DNA of 64,000 nt, from NCBI RefSeq assembly GCF_001439815.1, contig NZ_JYLM01000009.1, positions 62,001-126,000 of the forward strand. The letters run 5' to 3'. The position numbers were made by a program, and so were the translations under genes. Below are positions 9,361 through 16,927 of this stretch, one piece after another. The stretch is from Pseudomonas orientalis. GTDB taxonomy: Bacteria > Pseudomonadota > Gammaproteobacteria > Pseudomonadales > Pseudomonadaceae. The notes under the pieces are model-generated. The model searched no databases and was not told the origin of the DNA. It was given only the letters and a program-made list of their open reading frames with translations. Numbering within the stretch: position 1 is the first letter of the stretch; every line of letters begins with the position of its first letter.

Positions 9361-9531
9361 GTAAGTCCAGTGCGCGGCCAGTCTACGCCCGGCTTTTTTC
9401 AAACTACAAGTAAATATTCGGTGGCTGATGGTCCCCGGTCTGACCAGTGGGTCGGCAAGTGCGGCGCTTGAGCGGTTGACGGGGCGCAAATTTTTTTGCG
9501 TATCATCCGCGCTCGGTACGCGAGGTGATGG

Positions 9532-10161
9532 ATGGACCAGTCAGGACTGACAACGGATGAAGCCGGGCGCACCCATTGCGCCTGGCGCAACGCCGCGCCG
9601 CAATACTCGCATTACCACGATCATGAGTGGGGCGTGCCGGTGGCGGACGACATCCTGTTGTACGAGAAGATCTGCCTGGAAGGTTTTCAGGCGGGGATGG
9701 CGTGGATCACCATTCTGCGCAAGCGCGAGCAGTTTCGGCGGGCGTTCGACGGCTTTGATTTTCGCAGGGTGGCGCAGTATGGCGAGGCGGACATCGAACG
9801 CTTGATGAACGACCCGGGTATCGTGCGCAACCGGGCAAAGATTGTGTCTACGGTCAACAATGCCCGCCGCGCCTGTGAGCTGGTGAGTGAAACCGGTTCG
9901 CTGGCGCGCTGGGTCTGGTCATTCGAGCCCGGCCCGCAGGAGCGCCCGGCGGTGGTGGACATGGCGTACTGGAACGCCAACCCGACCTCACCGGCGTCGA
10001 TGCGCTTGTCCAAAGCGCTGAAGAAACGTGGCTGGACCTTTGTCGGCCCGACCACGATGTATGCGCTGATGCAGGCGTTGGGGATGGTCAATGATCACTT
10101 GGAGGGTTGCGTGTGCCGAGGGCGCATCGAAACGTTGCGCCATCAGTTCGAACGACCCTGA
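9532..10161 (+). CDS. tag: DNA-3-methyladenine glycosylase I
   Basis: Excises N3-methyladenine from alkylated DNA, the first step of base-excision repair. The 209-residue protein shows the Tag signatures: CAWRNAAPQYSHYHDHEWG near the N-terminus (zinc-binding Cys and His residues), the LLYEKICLEGFQAGMAW helix with the conserved Glu, and a C-terminal Cys cluster (CVCRG). E. coli Tag is slightly shorter (187 residues), with most of the extra length at the two ends. The start follows GAGGTG. It is divergent from dctA and convergent with the next gene, 4 bp away. Confidence 0.93.
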   Translation: MDQSGLTTDEAGRTHCAWRNAAPQYSHYHDHEWGVPVADDILLYEKICLEGFQAGMAWITILRKREQFRRAFDGFDFRRVAQYGEADIERLMNDPGIVRNRAKIVSTVNNARRACELVSETGSLARWVWSFEPGPQERPAVVDMAYWNANPTSPASMRLSKALKKRGWTFVGPTTMYALMQALGMVNDHLEGCVCRGRIETLRHQFERP

Positions 10162-10165
10162 GCGC

Positions 10166-11320
10166 TCAGAGATATTTAAGCCAGGTGATATCCCTGCGCC
10201 GCGCCTTGAGTCCGGCAAACCATCGCACCGGCACATACAACGCCAGTGGCAGCGCCAACGCCGCCAGCCACACGGCGCCTATGCCGTCGAACCCGAAATA
10301 ATTGCCGTGATCGAGCCCAAACACTGCGACACACGCGACGTAGAGTAGTTTGAGCACATACAGGTGCAGCAGATAAAAGAACATCGGCGCCGCGCCAAAT
10401 ACCGCCAATGTGCTGATCCAGCGCTTGTGCCCGGCGCGTTCGAACGCCAGCAGCAACAGCAGGCCGATGCCCAGCGTCAGCGCCAGGAACAACAGCGACG
10501 GCGGGTATTTGGTGATATTGAAAAAGCTCATCACGGTCTGCACGCCGCTGTCATAGGCCTGCCACGGCTTTTCGCCATAGCCGTTGACCGCCCGCAACAG
10601 CGCAAAACCCAGCAACGCGCCGACGCCCGCCCGCAGCAGATAACGCTGGCGCATGGCTGGCAGCGCGGCATTCGAAAACCACGGCCCGAGGCCGTAGCCC
10701 AGGGCAATCACGCCGATCCACGGCAGCACCGGGTACGTCACACGCAGGCGCAGGGTGTCGGACACCTCGATCCAACTGCGCTCATGCAGGATCGACCACG
10801 CCACTTGCGCGGCCGAGCCCGGTGGGAAATGCACACCGTCGAGCAGGTTATGCCCGGCGATGAGCACCAACGCCAAGGCGATCAGCAGCGGGCGCGGCAA
10901 CCACACCAGGGCGGCAAGGGCGATCATGCTCACGCCAATCGCCCAGATCACCTGCAGATAAATCACACCCGGCGGCAACTGGAAGGTCCAGGCGAAGTTG
11001 ACCAGGGTGAACTCCAATATCACCAGAAACAGCCCGCGCTTGAACAGAAATGCCGACACCGCGCGCCGGCCCTGGTATTTCTGCCCGTACAGCCAGGCCG
11101 ACAAACCGGTGAGCAGCACGAACACGGGCGCGCAAAGATGGGCCAGGGTTCGGCTGAAAAACAGCGCCGGCTCGGTGGTGTCGATGTTCATCGGGTCGCC
11201 GACCTGACGGTGCAGCAGGAACGTTTCGCGGACATGGTCGAGCAGCATGAAGAGGATCACCAGGCCGCGCAGAGCGTCGATGGAAAGCAGGCGTTGGCGT
11301 AGCGCAACAGCGTCAGTCAT
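10166..11320 (-). CDS. DUF1624 / heparan-alpha-glucosaminide N-acetyltransferase-like membrane protein
   Basis: An integral membrane protein of about 384 residues with roughly ten hydrophobic segments. The N-terminal signature RLLSIDALRGLVILFMLLDHV, with Arg and Asp in the first helix and a conserved His, is typical of the HGSNAT/YeiB-like acyltransferase superfamily (DUF1624). Such proteins move acyl groups across membranes, but the bacterial substrate is unknown. The start is uncertain: ATG 11320 or a GTG at 11332, neither with a clear ribosome site. A Zur-like palindrome lies just upstream (11354-11366). Confidence 0.75.
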   Translation of the reverse strand: MTDAVALRQRLLSIDALRGLVILFMLLDHVRETFLLHRQVGDPMNIDTTEPALFFSRTLAHLCAPVFVLLTGLSAWLYGQKYQGRRAVSAFLFKRGLFLVILEFTLVNFAWTFQLPPGVIYLQVIWAIGVSMIALAALVWLPRPLLIALALVLIAGHNLLDGVHFPPGSAAQVAWSILHERSWIEVSDTLRLRVTYPVLPWIGVIALGYGLGPWFSNAALPAMRQRYLLRAGVGALLGFALLRAVNGYGEKPWQAYDSGVQTVMSFFNITKYPPSLLFLALTLGIGLLLLLAFERAGHKRWISTLAVFGAAPMFFYLLHLYVLKLLYVACVAVFGLDHGNYFGFDGIGAVWLAALALPLALYVPVRWFAGLKARRRDITWLKYL

Positions 11321-11353
11321 GGGACGGTTCACAAGGCTGGAAATAAAAGGGAC

Positions 11354-11366
11354 GTTATTCTATAAC
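11354..11366. promoter_or_regulatory. Zur-like palindrome
   Basis: GTTATTCTATAAC followed by ATT resembles the zinc-repressor (Zur) consensus GTTATA-N-TATAACATT with one central mismatch. It lies 22-46 bp before the leftward membrane-protein gene (depending on its start) and about 140 bp before the rightward GST gene. The sequence is AT-rich and could simply be a -10 region. Confidence 0.25.
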
Positions 11367-11507
11367 ATTAATCGGTGGTTTAGCCGATCAGTCCTGCGCA
11401 GTGATTCAGCAGCGCTATTCCCGTCAGGAATGCCCCCATAAAAACCGCGCATTGTCTTTATCGCCGTGGATCTCGTAGCGTTAAGCCTCATTTCAAGGAG
11501 ATCGTCC

Positions 11508-12140
11508 ATGAGCCACCGTCCGCTGCGCCTCTACGTTGATTCGCTGTTCACCAGCCCCTATGCCATGTCGGTGTTTGTCGCCTTGCGCGAAAAGGGCCTG
11601 GCGTTCGAGACCGTGCCTCTGGACCTGGACGCTGGTCAGCATCAGGCCGCGGATTACGCGCGACTGTCACTGACCCGGCGGGTGCCGACGCTCGAGGAAG
11701 GCGAGTTTTCCCTGTCGGAGTCTTCGGCGATTACTGAATACCTCGACGAAGCCTACCCCGAGAGCCGCGTTTATCCGGTCGAACCGCAGCAGCGGGCGAG
11801 GGCGCGGCAGGTGCAGGCGTGGTTGCGCAGCGATTTGCTGCCGATTCGCCAGGAGCGTTCGACCCTGGTGGTGTTCTGCGGGGAGAAGATGCCGCCATTG
11901 TCGCCGCTGGCCGAGGCTGCGGCAGGCAAGTTGATCAGTGTGGCGCAGGCGTTGCTGGCGGCTGACCCGGACTGTCTGTTCGGCACCTGGTCAATTGCCG
12001 ACGTGGACCTGGCCGTGATGCTCAATCGCCTGGTCCTCAACGGCGACGCCGTGCCTGCGCAGTTGGTGGCTTACGCCCAACGTCAATGGCAAAGGCCGTC
12101 AGTGCAGGAATGGGTCAACCAGCCACGCCCTCGGGGGTAG
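11508..12140 (+). CDS. Glutathione S-transferase (YfcF-like)
   Basis: A 210-residue cytosolic GST. Residues about 5-80 form the thioredoxin-like glutathione-binding domain, with SPYAMSVFVALREKGL and the cis-Pro/ESSAITEYL glutathione-site motif; the rest is the helical domain. The pattern is closest to E. coli YfcF, which has thiol-transferase/peroxidase activity. ATG 11508 was chosen for its AAGGAG site; an upstream in-frame start at 11466 lacks one. The 3' end overlaps the convergent small gene by 26 bp. The natural substrate is unknown. Confidence 0.85.
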   Translation: MSHRPLRLYVDSLFTSPYAMSVFVALREKGLAFETVPLDLDAGQHQAADYARLSLTRRVPTLEEGEFSLSESSAITEYLDEAYPESRVYPVEPQQRARARQVQAWLRSDLLPIRQERSTLVVFCGEKMPPLSPLAEAAAGKLISVAQALLAADPDCLFGTWSIADVDLAVMLNRLVLNGDAVPAQLVAYAQRQWQRPSVQEWVNQPRPRG

Positions 12141-12387
12141 GGCTCTCGTTCATTTGCGCGACGCGCCGGTCCAGATCTTCCCAATCCGCCATGCCCAGCA
12201 CGCGCGTGGTATTCAGGCCGCGCAGGTAGCCACGCAGTTGCTGGGCACTGGCCGATTGCGCGGCGCCAGCGCTTGTTTCACTCAGCAGAACGTTTTCATA
12301 TTCGACCAGGTAATCGGCGACTCGCTCGCGATACTCCGGCAGTACGGCTTCGCGGATGCGGTCGAAGGTTTTCTGGTGACGCTTCAT
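12115..12387 (-). CDS. Hypothetical protein, 90 residues
   Basis: A small, charged, probably helical cytoplasmic protein (MKRHQKTFDRIREAVLPEY start) with no signal peptide or membrane segment. I do not recognise its family. Support for it being real: an AAGGA ribosome site at proper spacing before ATG 12387 and coding-like composition. It converges on the GST gene and overlaps its end by 26 bp. Confidence 0.55.
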   Translation of the reverse strand: MKRHQKTFDRIREAVLPEYRERVADYLVEYENVLLSETSAGAAQSASAQQLRGYLRGLNTTRVLGMADWEDLDRRVAQMNESPTPEGVAG

Positions 12388-12530
12388 GGCATGGTCCTTA
12401 TAGGTTTTATGGGGCTGGGCTACCTGACACTATCGGTTCAAATGATAGTCACCATCAAGGATCACAAGTTCTGTTTTTACGGCAAAGGCGCAAAATCCGC
12501 TCATCGAAACGCTGCTCAAGGAAATGCGCG

Positions 12531-13175
12531 ATGAGAACTCTGATCCAGCTGGCTTTGATCACCCTGATGCTCGGCACCGCCGTGCTGACCAACCCGGCCG
12601 TTGCCGATGAGCTGCGTACGGGCCATTTGCTGCCACTCGCCGCTGGCGTAAACTCCCTGCAGCGCGCCCAGTCGGTGGGGGTGTTGTACAGCGAAAACAC
12701 GCGGGACAACCTCAGCTACCTTGAGCGTTACCACGCCATGGCGGTCAATGGCGCCAAGGATGCCTTGGACGGGCGTATCCGCGAGGCGTTCGTCAACAGC
12801 TCCGATCCGGAGCTGGCCATCGACTGGCTGATGAACTCGCTGCAAGGCACGTTTGTCTCGGTGACGGTGTATGGCAGCCTGGACGCGCTGGTGCAGGCGC
12901 ATCCGGACGTGGTGGTGGTGCTCGATACCCATAACCAATTGCTGACCCCGCGTAACGACGTGGTCGAGGCGCGTTTTACCGCGCGGTTCTATGACGCCGA
13001 TCTGCAATACATCGCCAAGGCCGAAGGCGCGGTGGACAAGCAGGTGCCATCGGTGTGGGTGCATGACAAGTCAGCATTCGAAATTGCCGCGCAGATCGAG
13101 CAGCAGCGAGATGTACAACAAGATGCCTTGAAGCAGTTTGACGCATCGCTCAAAGCCCTGGTCCGCGCCGGTTGA
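12531..13175 (+). CDS. Probable exported protein of unknown function
   Basis: A 214-residue protein. The first 26 residues form a clear signal peptide ending near NPAVADE, so the product is probably periplasmic. No catalytic motif is recognisable; the mature part begins with LRTGHLLPLAAGVNSL and contains a beta-rich middle (HPDVVVVLDTHNQLL). The start is the ATG at 12531, where the signal peptide begins and AAGGA is nearby; the frame is open further upstream. A putative lipoprotein gene follows 46 bp later and may be co-transcribed. Confidence 0.6.
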   Translation: MRTLIQLALITLMLGTAVLTNPAVADELRTGHLLPLAAGVNSLQRAQSVGVLYSENTRDNLSYLERYHAMAVNGAKDALDGRIREAFVNSSDPELAIDWLMNSLQGTFVSVTVYGSLDALVQAHPDVVVVLDTHNQLLTPRNDVVEARFTARFYDADLQYIAKAEGAVDKQVPSVWVHDKSAFEIAAQIEQQRDVQQDALKQFDASLKALVRAG

Positions 13176-13221
13176 TACGCGGGTCCACAGGCACCTATTT
13201 TTGTTATTTTCAGGAATGTTT

Positions 13222-13563
13222 ATGCGCGCTTTTTTCGCCCCGGCCCTGGCCTTTGCTTCCCTGGCGCTGGCCGGGTGCATCACGGCCCCAAATGCCCCCT
13301 CGCTGACCCTGCAAACCGCCAAGACCCCCGAAGGCTACGTGCAATGCGTATTGCCCAAGCTTGAACAGCACGGCATCACCTCGACCGTGACGCAGAACTC
13401 GCGCCACGCCAAGGTGCTGTTGACCAGCAAGATCGCGGCCGATGATGTGCTGGAAGCCTATAAGTCCCAGGATGGCACCAAGGTGTTCCTGTACGAGCGC
13501 AAACCGCTGGCTTCGGCGATCAAGGCGTCGCGGCTCGAGCAGGCGGCGCAGGATTGTCGGTAA
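13222..13563 (+). CDS. Small putative lipoprotein
   Basis: A 113-residue protein with a type II signal peptide: hydrophobic ALAFASLALAG then Cys at the lipobox LALAGC. After cleavage it would be a short outer- or inner-membrane lipoprotein. The mature part contains VQCVLPKLEQHGITSTV and a conserved-looking C-terminal DCR. I do not recognise a domain. ATG 13222 has AGGA six bases upstream; ATG 13216 is in frame but overlaps that site. It follows another exported protein gene. Confidence 0.65.
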   Translation: MRAFFAPALAFASLALAGCITAPNAPSLTLQTAKTPEGYVQCVLPKLEQHGITSTVTQNSRHAKVLLTSKIAADDVLEAYKSQDGTKVFLYERKPLASAIKASRLEQAAQDCR

Positions 13564-13587
13564 CCTGTGCAGGAATGAATACAAATC

Positions 13588-13621
13588 AAATGTGGGAGGG
13601 GGCAAGCCCCCTCCCACATTT
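13588..13621. repeat. Collapsed REPIN: two REP arms fused into one perfect hairpin
   Basis: AAATGTGGGAGGGGGC, a two-base AA centre, then the exact inverse complement give a perfect 16-bp stem. All full REPINs in the window have about 50 bp between the arms, so this one has lost its interior. It lies between the lipoprotein gene and the convergent creatininase gene, where it could also act as a transcript end. Confidence 0.8.
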
Positions 13622-13635
13622 GGATAGTGTTCGAC

Positions 13636-14382
13636 TCAGGGTTTGGCTTCGTTGCTGAAGGCATTGACCGTCTTGACCAGCCCCTGCGCCGCCAGCGCCA
13701 CCAATGCACCGCCTTTCTCCACGGTTGCCAACGCCGGGTCCGAACCCATGCGCCCATCGGGGAAGCGTGCGCGGAAGTCCAGCGCTTCGCGGATCGGGCC
13801 GGTGCTGGCGATTTGCGGCGAGTACTCGGCCGACTTGATCGAGTCCGGATAGGCCCATTGCGTCACGGCAATCTCCGACGGCGTGGCGTGGCTGCCATGG
13901 CCCACCGGGAATTGGCGCTGCGCCAGGTCGGTGACGCCCTCCAGGTCCCACCAGTTGACCAGCTTGAGGGCGAACCCGGCCGGGCGGCGGGCAAAGCTGG
14001 CTTCGGCGTAGAGTTCGGAAAACGCCGCTTCGATGGTGGCGATATTGCCGCCGTGGCCGTTGAGGAACAGGATCTTGTCGAAACCATGCCCGACCAGCGA
14101 GCGCACCCAGTCGCCGATCGCCGCGATAAAGGTGGAAGGGCGCAGCGAAATGGTGCCGGGAAAACCCAGATGGTGCTGGGCCATACCGATGTTGAACGTC
14201 GGGCCGACCAGGATATCGGCATTTTTCTGCGCTTCGACGGCGATGATCTCCGGGCACATCCAGTCGGTGCCCAGCAGGCCGGTGGGGCCGTGTTGCTCGT
14301 TGGAGCCGATGGGGATTATCACCGTGCGGCTGCGCTGCAGAAACTGCCCGATCTCGATCCAGGTGGACTTGTGTAGAAGCAT
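13636..14382 (-). CDS. Creatininase-family amidohydrolase
   Basis: A 248-residue metal-dependent amidohydrolase. Family motifs are PIGSNEQHGP with the metal-binding Glu and His, TDWMCPE with the Asp, and NGHGGN. Where creatininases usually have GHAGE-type metal ligands, this protein reads GHGSHATPSE, so the Glu is displaced and the substrate may differ. Relatives include creatininase, MftE and riboflavin-related amidohydrolases; the true substrate is not evident. The gene stands between a REP hairpin and the transpeptidase gene on the same strand. Confidence 0.8.
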   Translation of the reverse strand: MLLHKSTWIEIGQFLQRSRTVIIPIGSNEQHGPTGLLGTDWMCPEIIAVEAQKNADILVGPTFNIGMAQHHLGFPGTISLRPSTFIAAIGDWVRSLVGHGFDKILFLNGHGGNIATIEAAFSELYAEASFARRPAGFALKLVNWWDLEGVTDLAQRQFPVGHGSHATPSEIAVTQWAYPDSIKSAEYSPQIASTGPIREALDFRARFPDGRMGSDPALATVEKGGALVALAAQGLVKTVNAFSNEAKP

Positions 14383-14411
14383 GCGACGCTCTCTTTTATC
14401 TGTGGGACAGG

Positions 14412-15140
14412 CTATCCGCCACGGATTGTACGACTACTGGCCACCTGTTGGGGTTTGCAATTGAGATAGGTCGAGGACTTCAGCCAGCGCTGGTCGGGGT
14501 ACCACGAAAACATGAATTGCCCGTCCTTGAGCTTGTCCACCACTTGGCGCGCGACTTGCGGGCGCACCGCCGGGCAGCCCTGGCTGCGGCCGATACGGCC
14601 TTCGCGCTTGCTCCATAGCGGGCTGACGTAGTCGGCGGCATGGATCACAATGGCGCGGTCGCGGGCCAGGTCATTGAAGCCAGGCTCCAGGCCGTCCATG
14701 CGCAGTGAGTAGCCATGGGTGCCGAGGTAACTTTCCTGGGTGCGGAACAGGCCCAGGCTGGACTGATGACTGCCTTCGAGGTTGGAAAACGCGGTGGCGA
14801 AGTTTTCGCCGGACTTGGCACCGTGTGCCACCAGGTCGCGCAGTACCAAGGTCTTTTTGCGCAGGTCGAAAATCCACAGCCGACGGGCGGTCGAAGGCTG
14901 GGAGTAGTCAATCACCGCCAGGCGATCGGAACGTTCCTCGCCGTTATTGACCGCGCACTGCACCGCGCTCAGGGCGCTTTTCAACACGATGGGATTGAGT
15001 TCTGGAGCAGAGCGCGCCAGGCTGCTATACAAGGAAGGAGCGGGGCCATTGGCGGCGAGCGCAACATTGCTCAGTAACGCCAGGCTCGCGGTGATCAGGC
15101 CCAGGTTGGTTGAACCGAGCCGGCGCATTAAAGTCAGCAT
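14412..15140 (-). CDS. Murein L,D-transpeptidase catalytic-domain family protein
   Basis: A 242-residue exported protein: a signal peptide in residues 1-29 (ending ANVALA-type), then a YkuD-like catalytic domain. The active-site motif is GRSQGCPAVRP with the nucleophile Cys189, preceded by HAADYVSP with the conserved His. This group acts on peptidoglycan cross-links in the periplasm. It is divergent from a second, larger L,D-transpeptidase, with about 40 bp between starts. A start four codons downstream (MRRLG) is also possible. Confidence 0.82.
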   Translation of the reverse strand: MLTLMRRLGSTNLGLITASLALLSNVALAANGPAPSLYSSLARSAPELNPIVLKSALSAVQCAVNNGEERSDRLAVIDYSQPSTARRLWIFDLRKKTLVLRDLVAHGAKSGENFATAFSNLEGSHQSSLGLFRTQESYLGTHGYSLRMDGLEPGFNDLARDRAIVIHAADYVSPLWSKREGRIGRSQGCPAVRPQVARQVVDKLKDGQFMFSWYPDQRWLKSSTYLNCKPQQVASSRTIRGG

Positions 15141-15179
15141 CTACAGTCGAGTCCCCGCTGTGGAGTGGAGCTAAGTCAA

Positions 15180-16781
15180 TTGTTCAAAAAACACGCATGT
15201 TACTTGAGCATTTGCCTGCTCGTTACACCACTGGTCGCCACAGCCGAAGCGCCGCCGCTGGAGCCGCTGCCGGTCACGACCCCGGCACCGGTCGACCTGG
15301 CGCCGCTGCAACAGGCCCTGGCGCAGTTGCCCAGTGTCTGCCCGCAACTCGCGCCGCGTATCGACGCCAGCGCGCAATTGCGCCTGCAAGCCTTTTACCA
15401 GCAGCAGGGCGATGCGCCGCTGTGGTCGGCCGACGAGCGTCGGCAGGCCTTGCACGACCAGTTGCTGATGCTGGCCGACGACGGCCTGGACCCCACCCAC
15501 TATAGCTTGCCCACCGCAGACGCCACGGCCAATGTGCTGTGCAGCGATATCGCGATCAGCCAGCAGTACCTCCAGGCCCTGCAGGATTTGCACTTCGGGC
15601 GTCTGCAGCAATCGCGCTTCGAGCCGCTCTGGCACGCCCAACCGCCTGCCGATGACCCGCACACCGCCGTGCTGGCCTTCGCCGCCACCGGCTTGCAGGA
15701 CATGGCCCAGGCGTTCGACCAGGCGCGGCCCAGCGCGGATTTGTATCGCAGCCTGCGTAACGCCTATTCCAGTGCGCGCCAGCAGCCGTTGCCGCAGTGG
15801 GAAGCGGTGGGCGAGGGGCCGCTGTTGCGTCCGGGCATGGAAGACCCACGGGTACCGGAACTGGCGCGTCGCCTCTACCGCGGCGGTTACCTGACCCAGG
15901 AACCCAAGGGCAGCGCCAGGCTGTACCGCCCCGAACTGGTCGCTGCGGTCAAGGCCTTCCAGCTCAGCCATTCCCTGCAGGCTGACGGTGTGATCGGCGC
16001 CGGCACCGTGGCCGAACTCAATATCAGCCCTTTGACGCGCCGCGACCAGTTGCGCATCAACCTCGAACGGTTCCGCTGGCTGGCCCGGGACCTGGAGCCT
16101 GAAGGCGTGGTGGTCAACGTCGCGGCCGCGCAATTGAGCGTGTATCAGAGCGGCATCCCGGTATGGCAGACCCGCCTGCAAGTGGGCCGCGCCGAGCGCC
16201 AGACACCGCTGCTCAAATCGCGCATCACGCGGCTGACTCTCAACCCGACATGGACCATCCCGCCCACGATCATGCGCGAGGACAAGCTGCCGGCCATCCG
16301 CCTCAATCCGGAGTATCTGCGCCAGCAGAACCTGCAAGTGCTTGACGCCGAAGGTCACCCGCTGACGCCGGAGCAGGTCGACTGGGCACGTCCCGGCAAT
16401 ATCCTGCTGCGCCAGGAGGCAGGGCCGCGCAACCCGTTGGGCAAGATTGTGATGCGTTTTCCCAACCCGTACTCGGTGTACCTGCATGACACGCCGAGCC
16501 AGCCGCTGTTTACCAAGGGGCCGCGGGCGTTCAGTTCGGGGTGCGTGCGGGTCGAACAACCGCTGCTGTTGCGCGACCTGCTGGTGAGCCCGGCCGAACG
16601 CACGCGCACCGATGAGTTGCTGGCCACCGGCGTCACCCATGAATTCAGGCTGGCCACGCCGGTGCCGGTGCTGCTGGGGTATTGGACGGTGGAAGTGGAT
16701 CGCCAGGGAAGCCTGGTGTACGCGCCGGATATCTACGCGCGCGATCCGGTATTGATCAAGGCCATGGGGAGTGTGTTGTAG
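15180..16781 (+). CDS. L,D-transpeptidase, YcbB/LdtD-like
   Basis: A periplasmic enzyme forming 3-3 cross-links in peptidoglycan. The product is about 533 residues: a signal peptide (FKKHACYLSICLLVTPLVA), a scaffold domain, a PG_binding_1 domain near residues 215-280 (LVAAVKAFQLSHSLQADGVIG), and a YkuD catalytic domain ending in AFSSGCVRVEQP with nucleophile Cys455. That order and size match E. coli LdtD (615 residues) in a shorter form. I prefer the TTG at 15180 because GGAG lies nine bases upstream; GTG 15165 is an alternative. It is divergent from another transpeptidase gene. Confidence 0.88.
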   Translation: MFKKHACYLSICLLVTPLVATAEAPPLEPLPVTTPAPVDLAPLQQALAQLPSVCPQLAPRIDASAQLRLQAFYQQQGDAPLWSADERRQALHDQLLMLADDGLDPTHYSLPTADATANVLCSDIAISQQYLQALQDLHFGRLQQSRFEPLWHAQPPADDPHTAVLAFAATGLQDMAQAFDQARPSADLYRSLRNAYSSARQQPLPQWEAVGEGPLLRPGMEDPRVPELARRLYRGGYLTQEPKGSARLYRPELVAAVKAFQLSHSLQADGVIGAGTVAELNISPLTRRDQLRINLERFRWLARDLEPEGVVVNVAAAQLSVYQSGIPVWQTRLQVGRAERQTPLLKSRITRLTLNPTWTIPPTIMREDKLPAIRLNPEYLRQQNLQVLDAEGHPLTPEQVDWARPGNILLRQEAGPRNPLGKIVMRFPNPYSVYLHDTPSQPLFTKGPRAFSSGCVRVEQPLLLRDLLVSPAERTRTDELLATGVTHEFRLATPVPVLLGYWTVEVDRQGSLVYAPDIYARDPVLIKAMGSVL

Positions 16782-16812
16782 AGCGCTGCCCGGAATGTGG
16801 AATGGGGGCTTA

Positions 16813-16902
16813 TGTGGGAGGGGGCTTGCCCCCGATGACGGTGTGTCAGCTACAGATAGGCTGGCTGACACACCGCTATCGGGGGCAAGCCCCCTCCCAC
16901 AT
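16813..16902. repeat. REPIN (inverted REP doublet)
   Basis: Standard left and right arms enclose an interior that is itself an inverted repeat (GGTGTGTCAGC/GCTGACACACC), so the whole element can fold as one long hairpin. It sits between the convergent ends of the L,D-transpeptidase and the sensor kinase genes. Confidence 0.9.
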
Positions 16903-16927
16903 TTGGATCTGCGGTGCGTTCACTTAC

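Noticed and set aside
8044..9471. A 475-codon plus-strand open frame opposite dctA
   Set aside because: Extremely rich in His, Gln, Asp and Arg with no protein-family character; dctA is the real gene.
9482..9500. CGCAAA-TTTT-TTTGCG hairpin before tag, considered as a terminator
   Set aside because: The stem is only six bases and AT-rich, with no gene ending nearby on that strand; more likely part of the tag promoter.
15171..16871. A 566-codon minus-strand open frame opposite the YcbB-like transpeptidase
   Set aside because: It has no domain and runs through a REPIN; the plus-strand protein has the complete YkuD active site.
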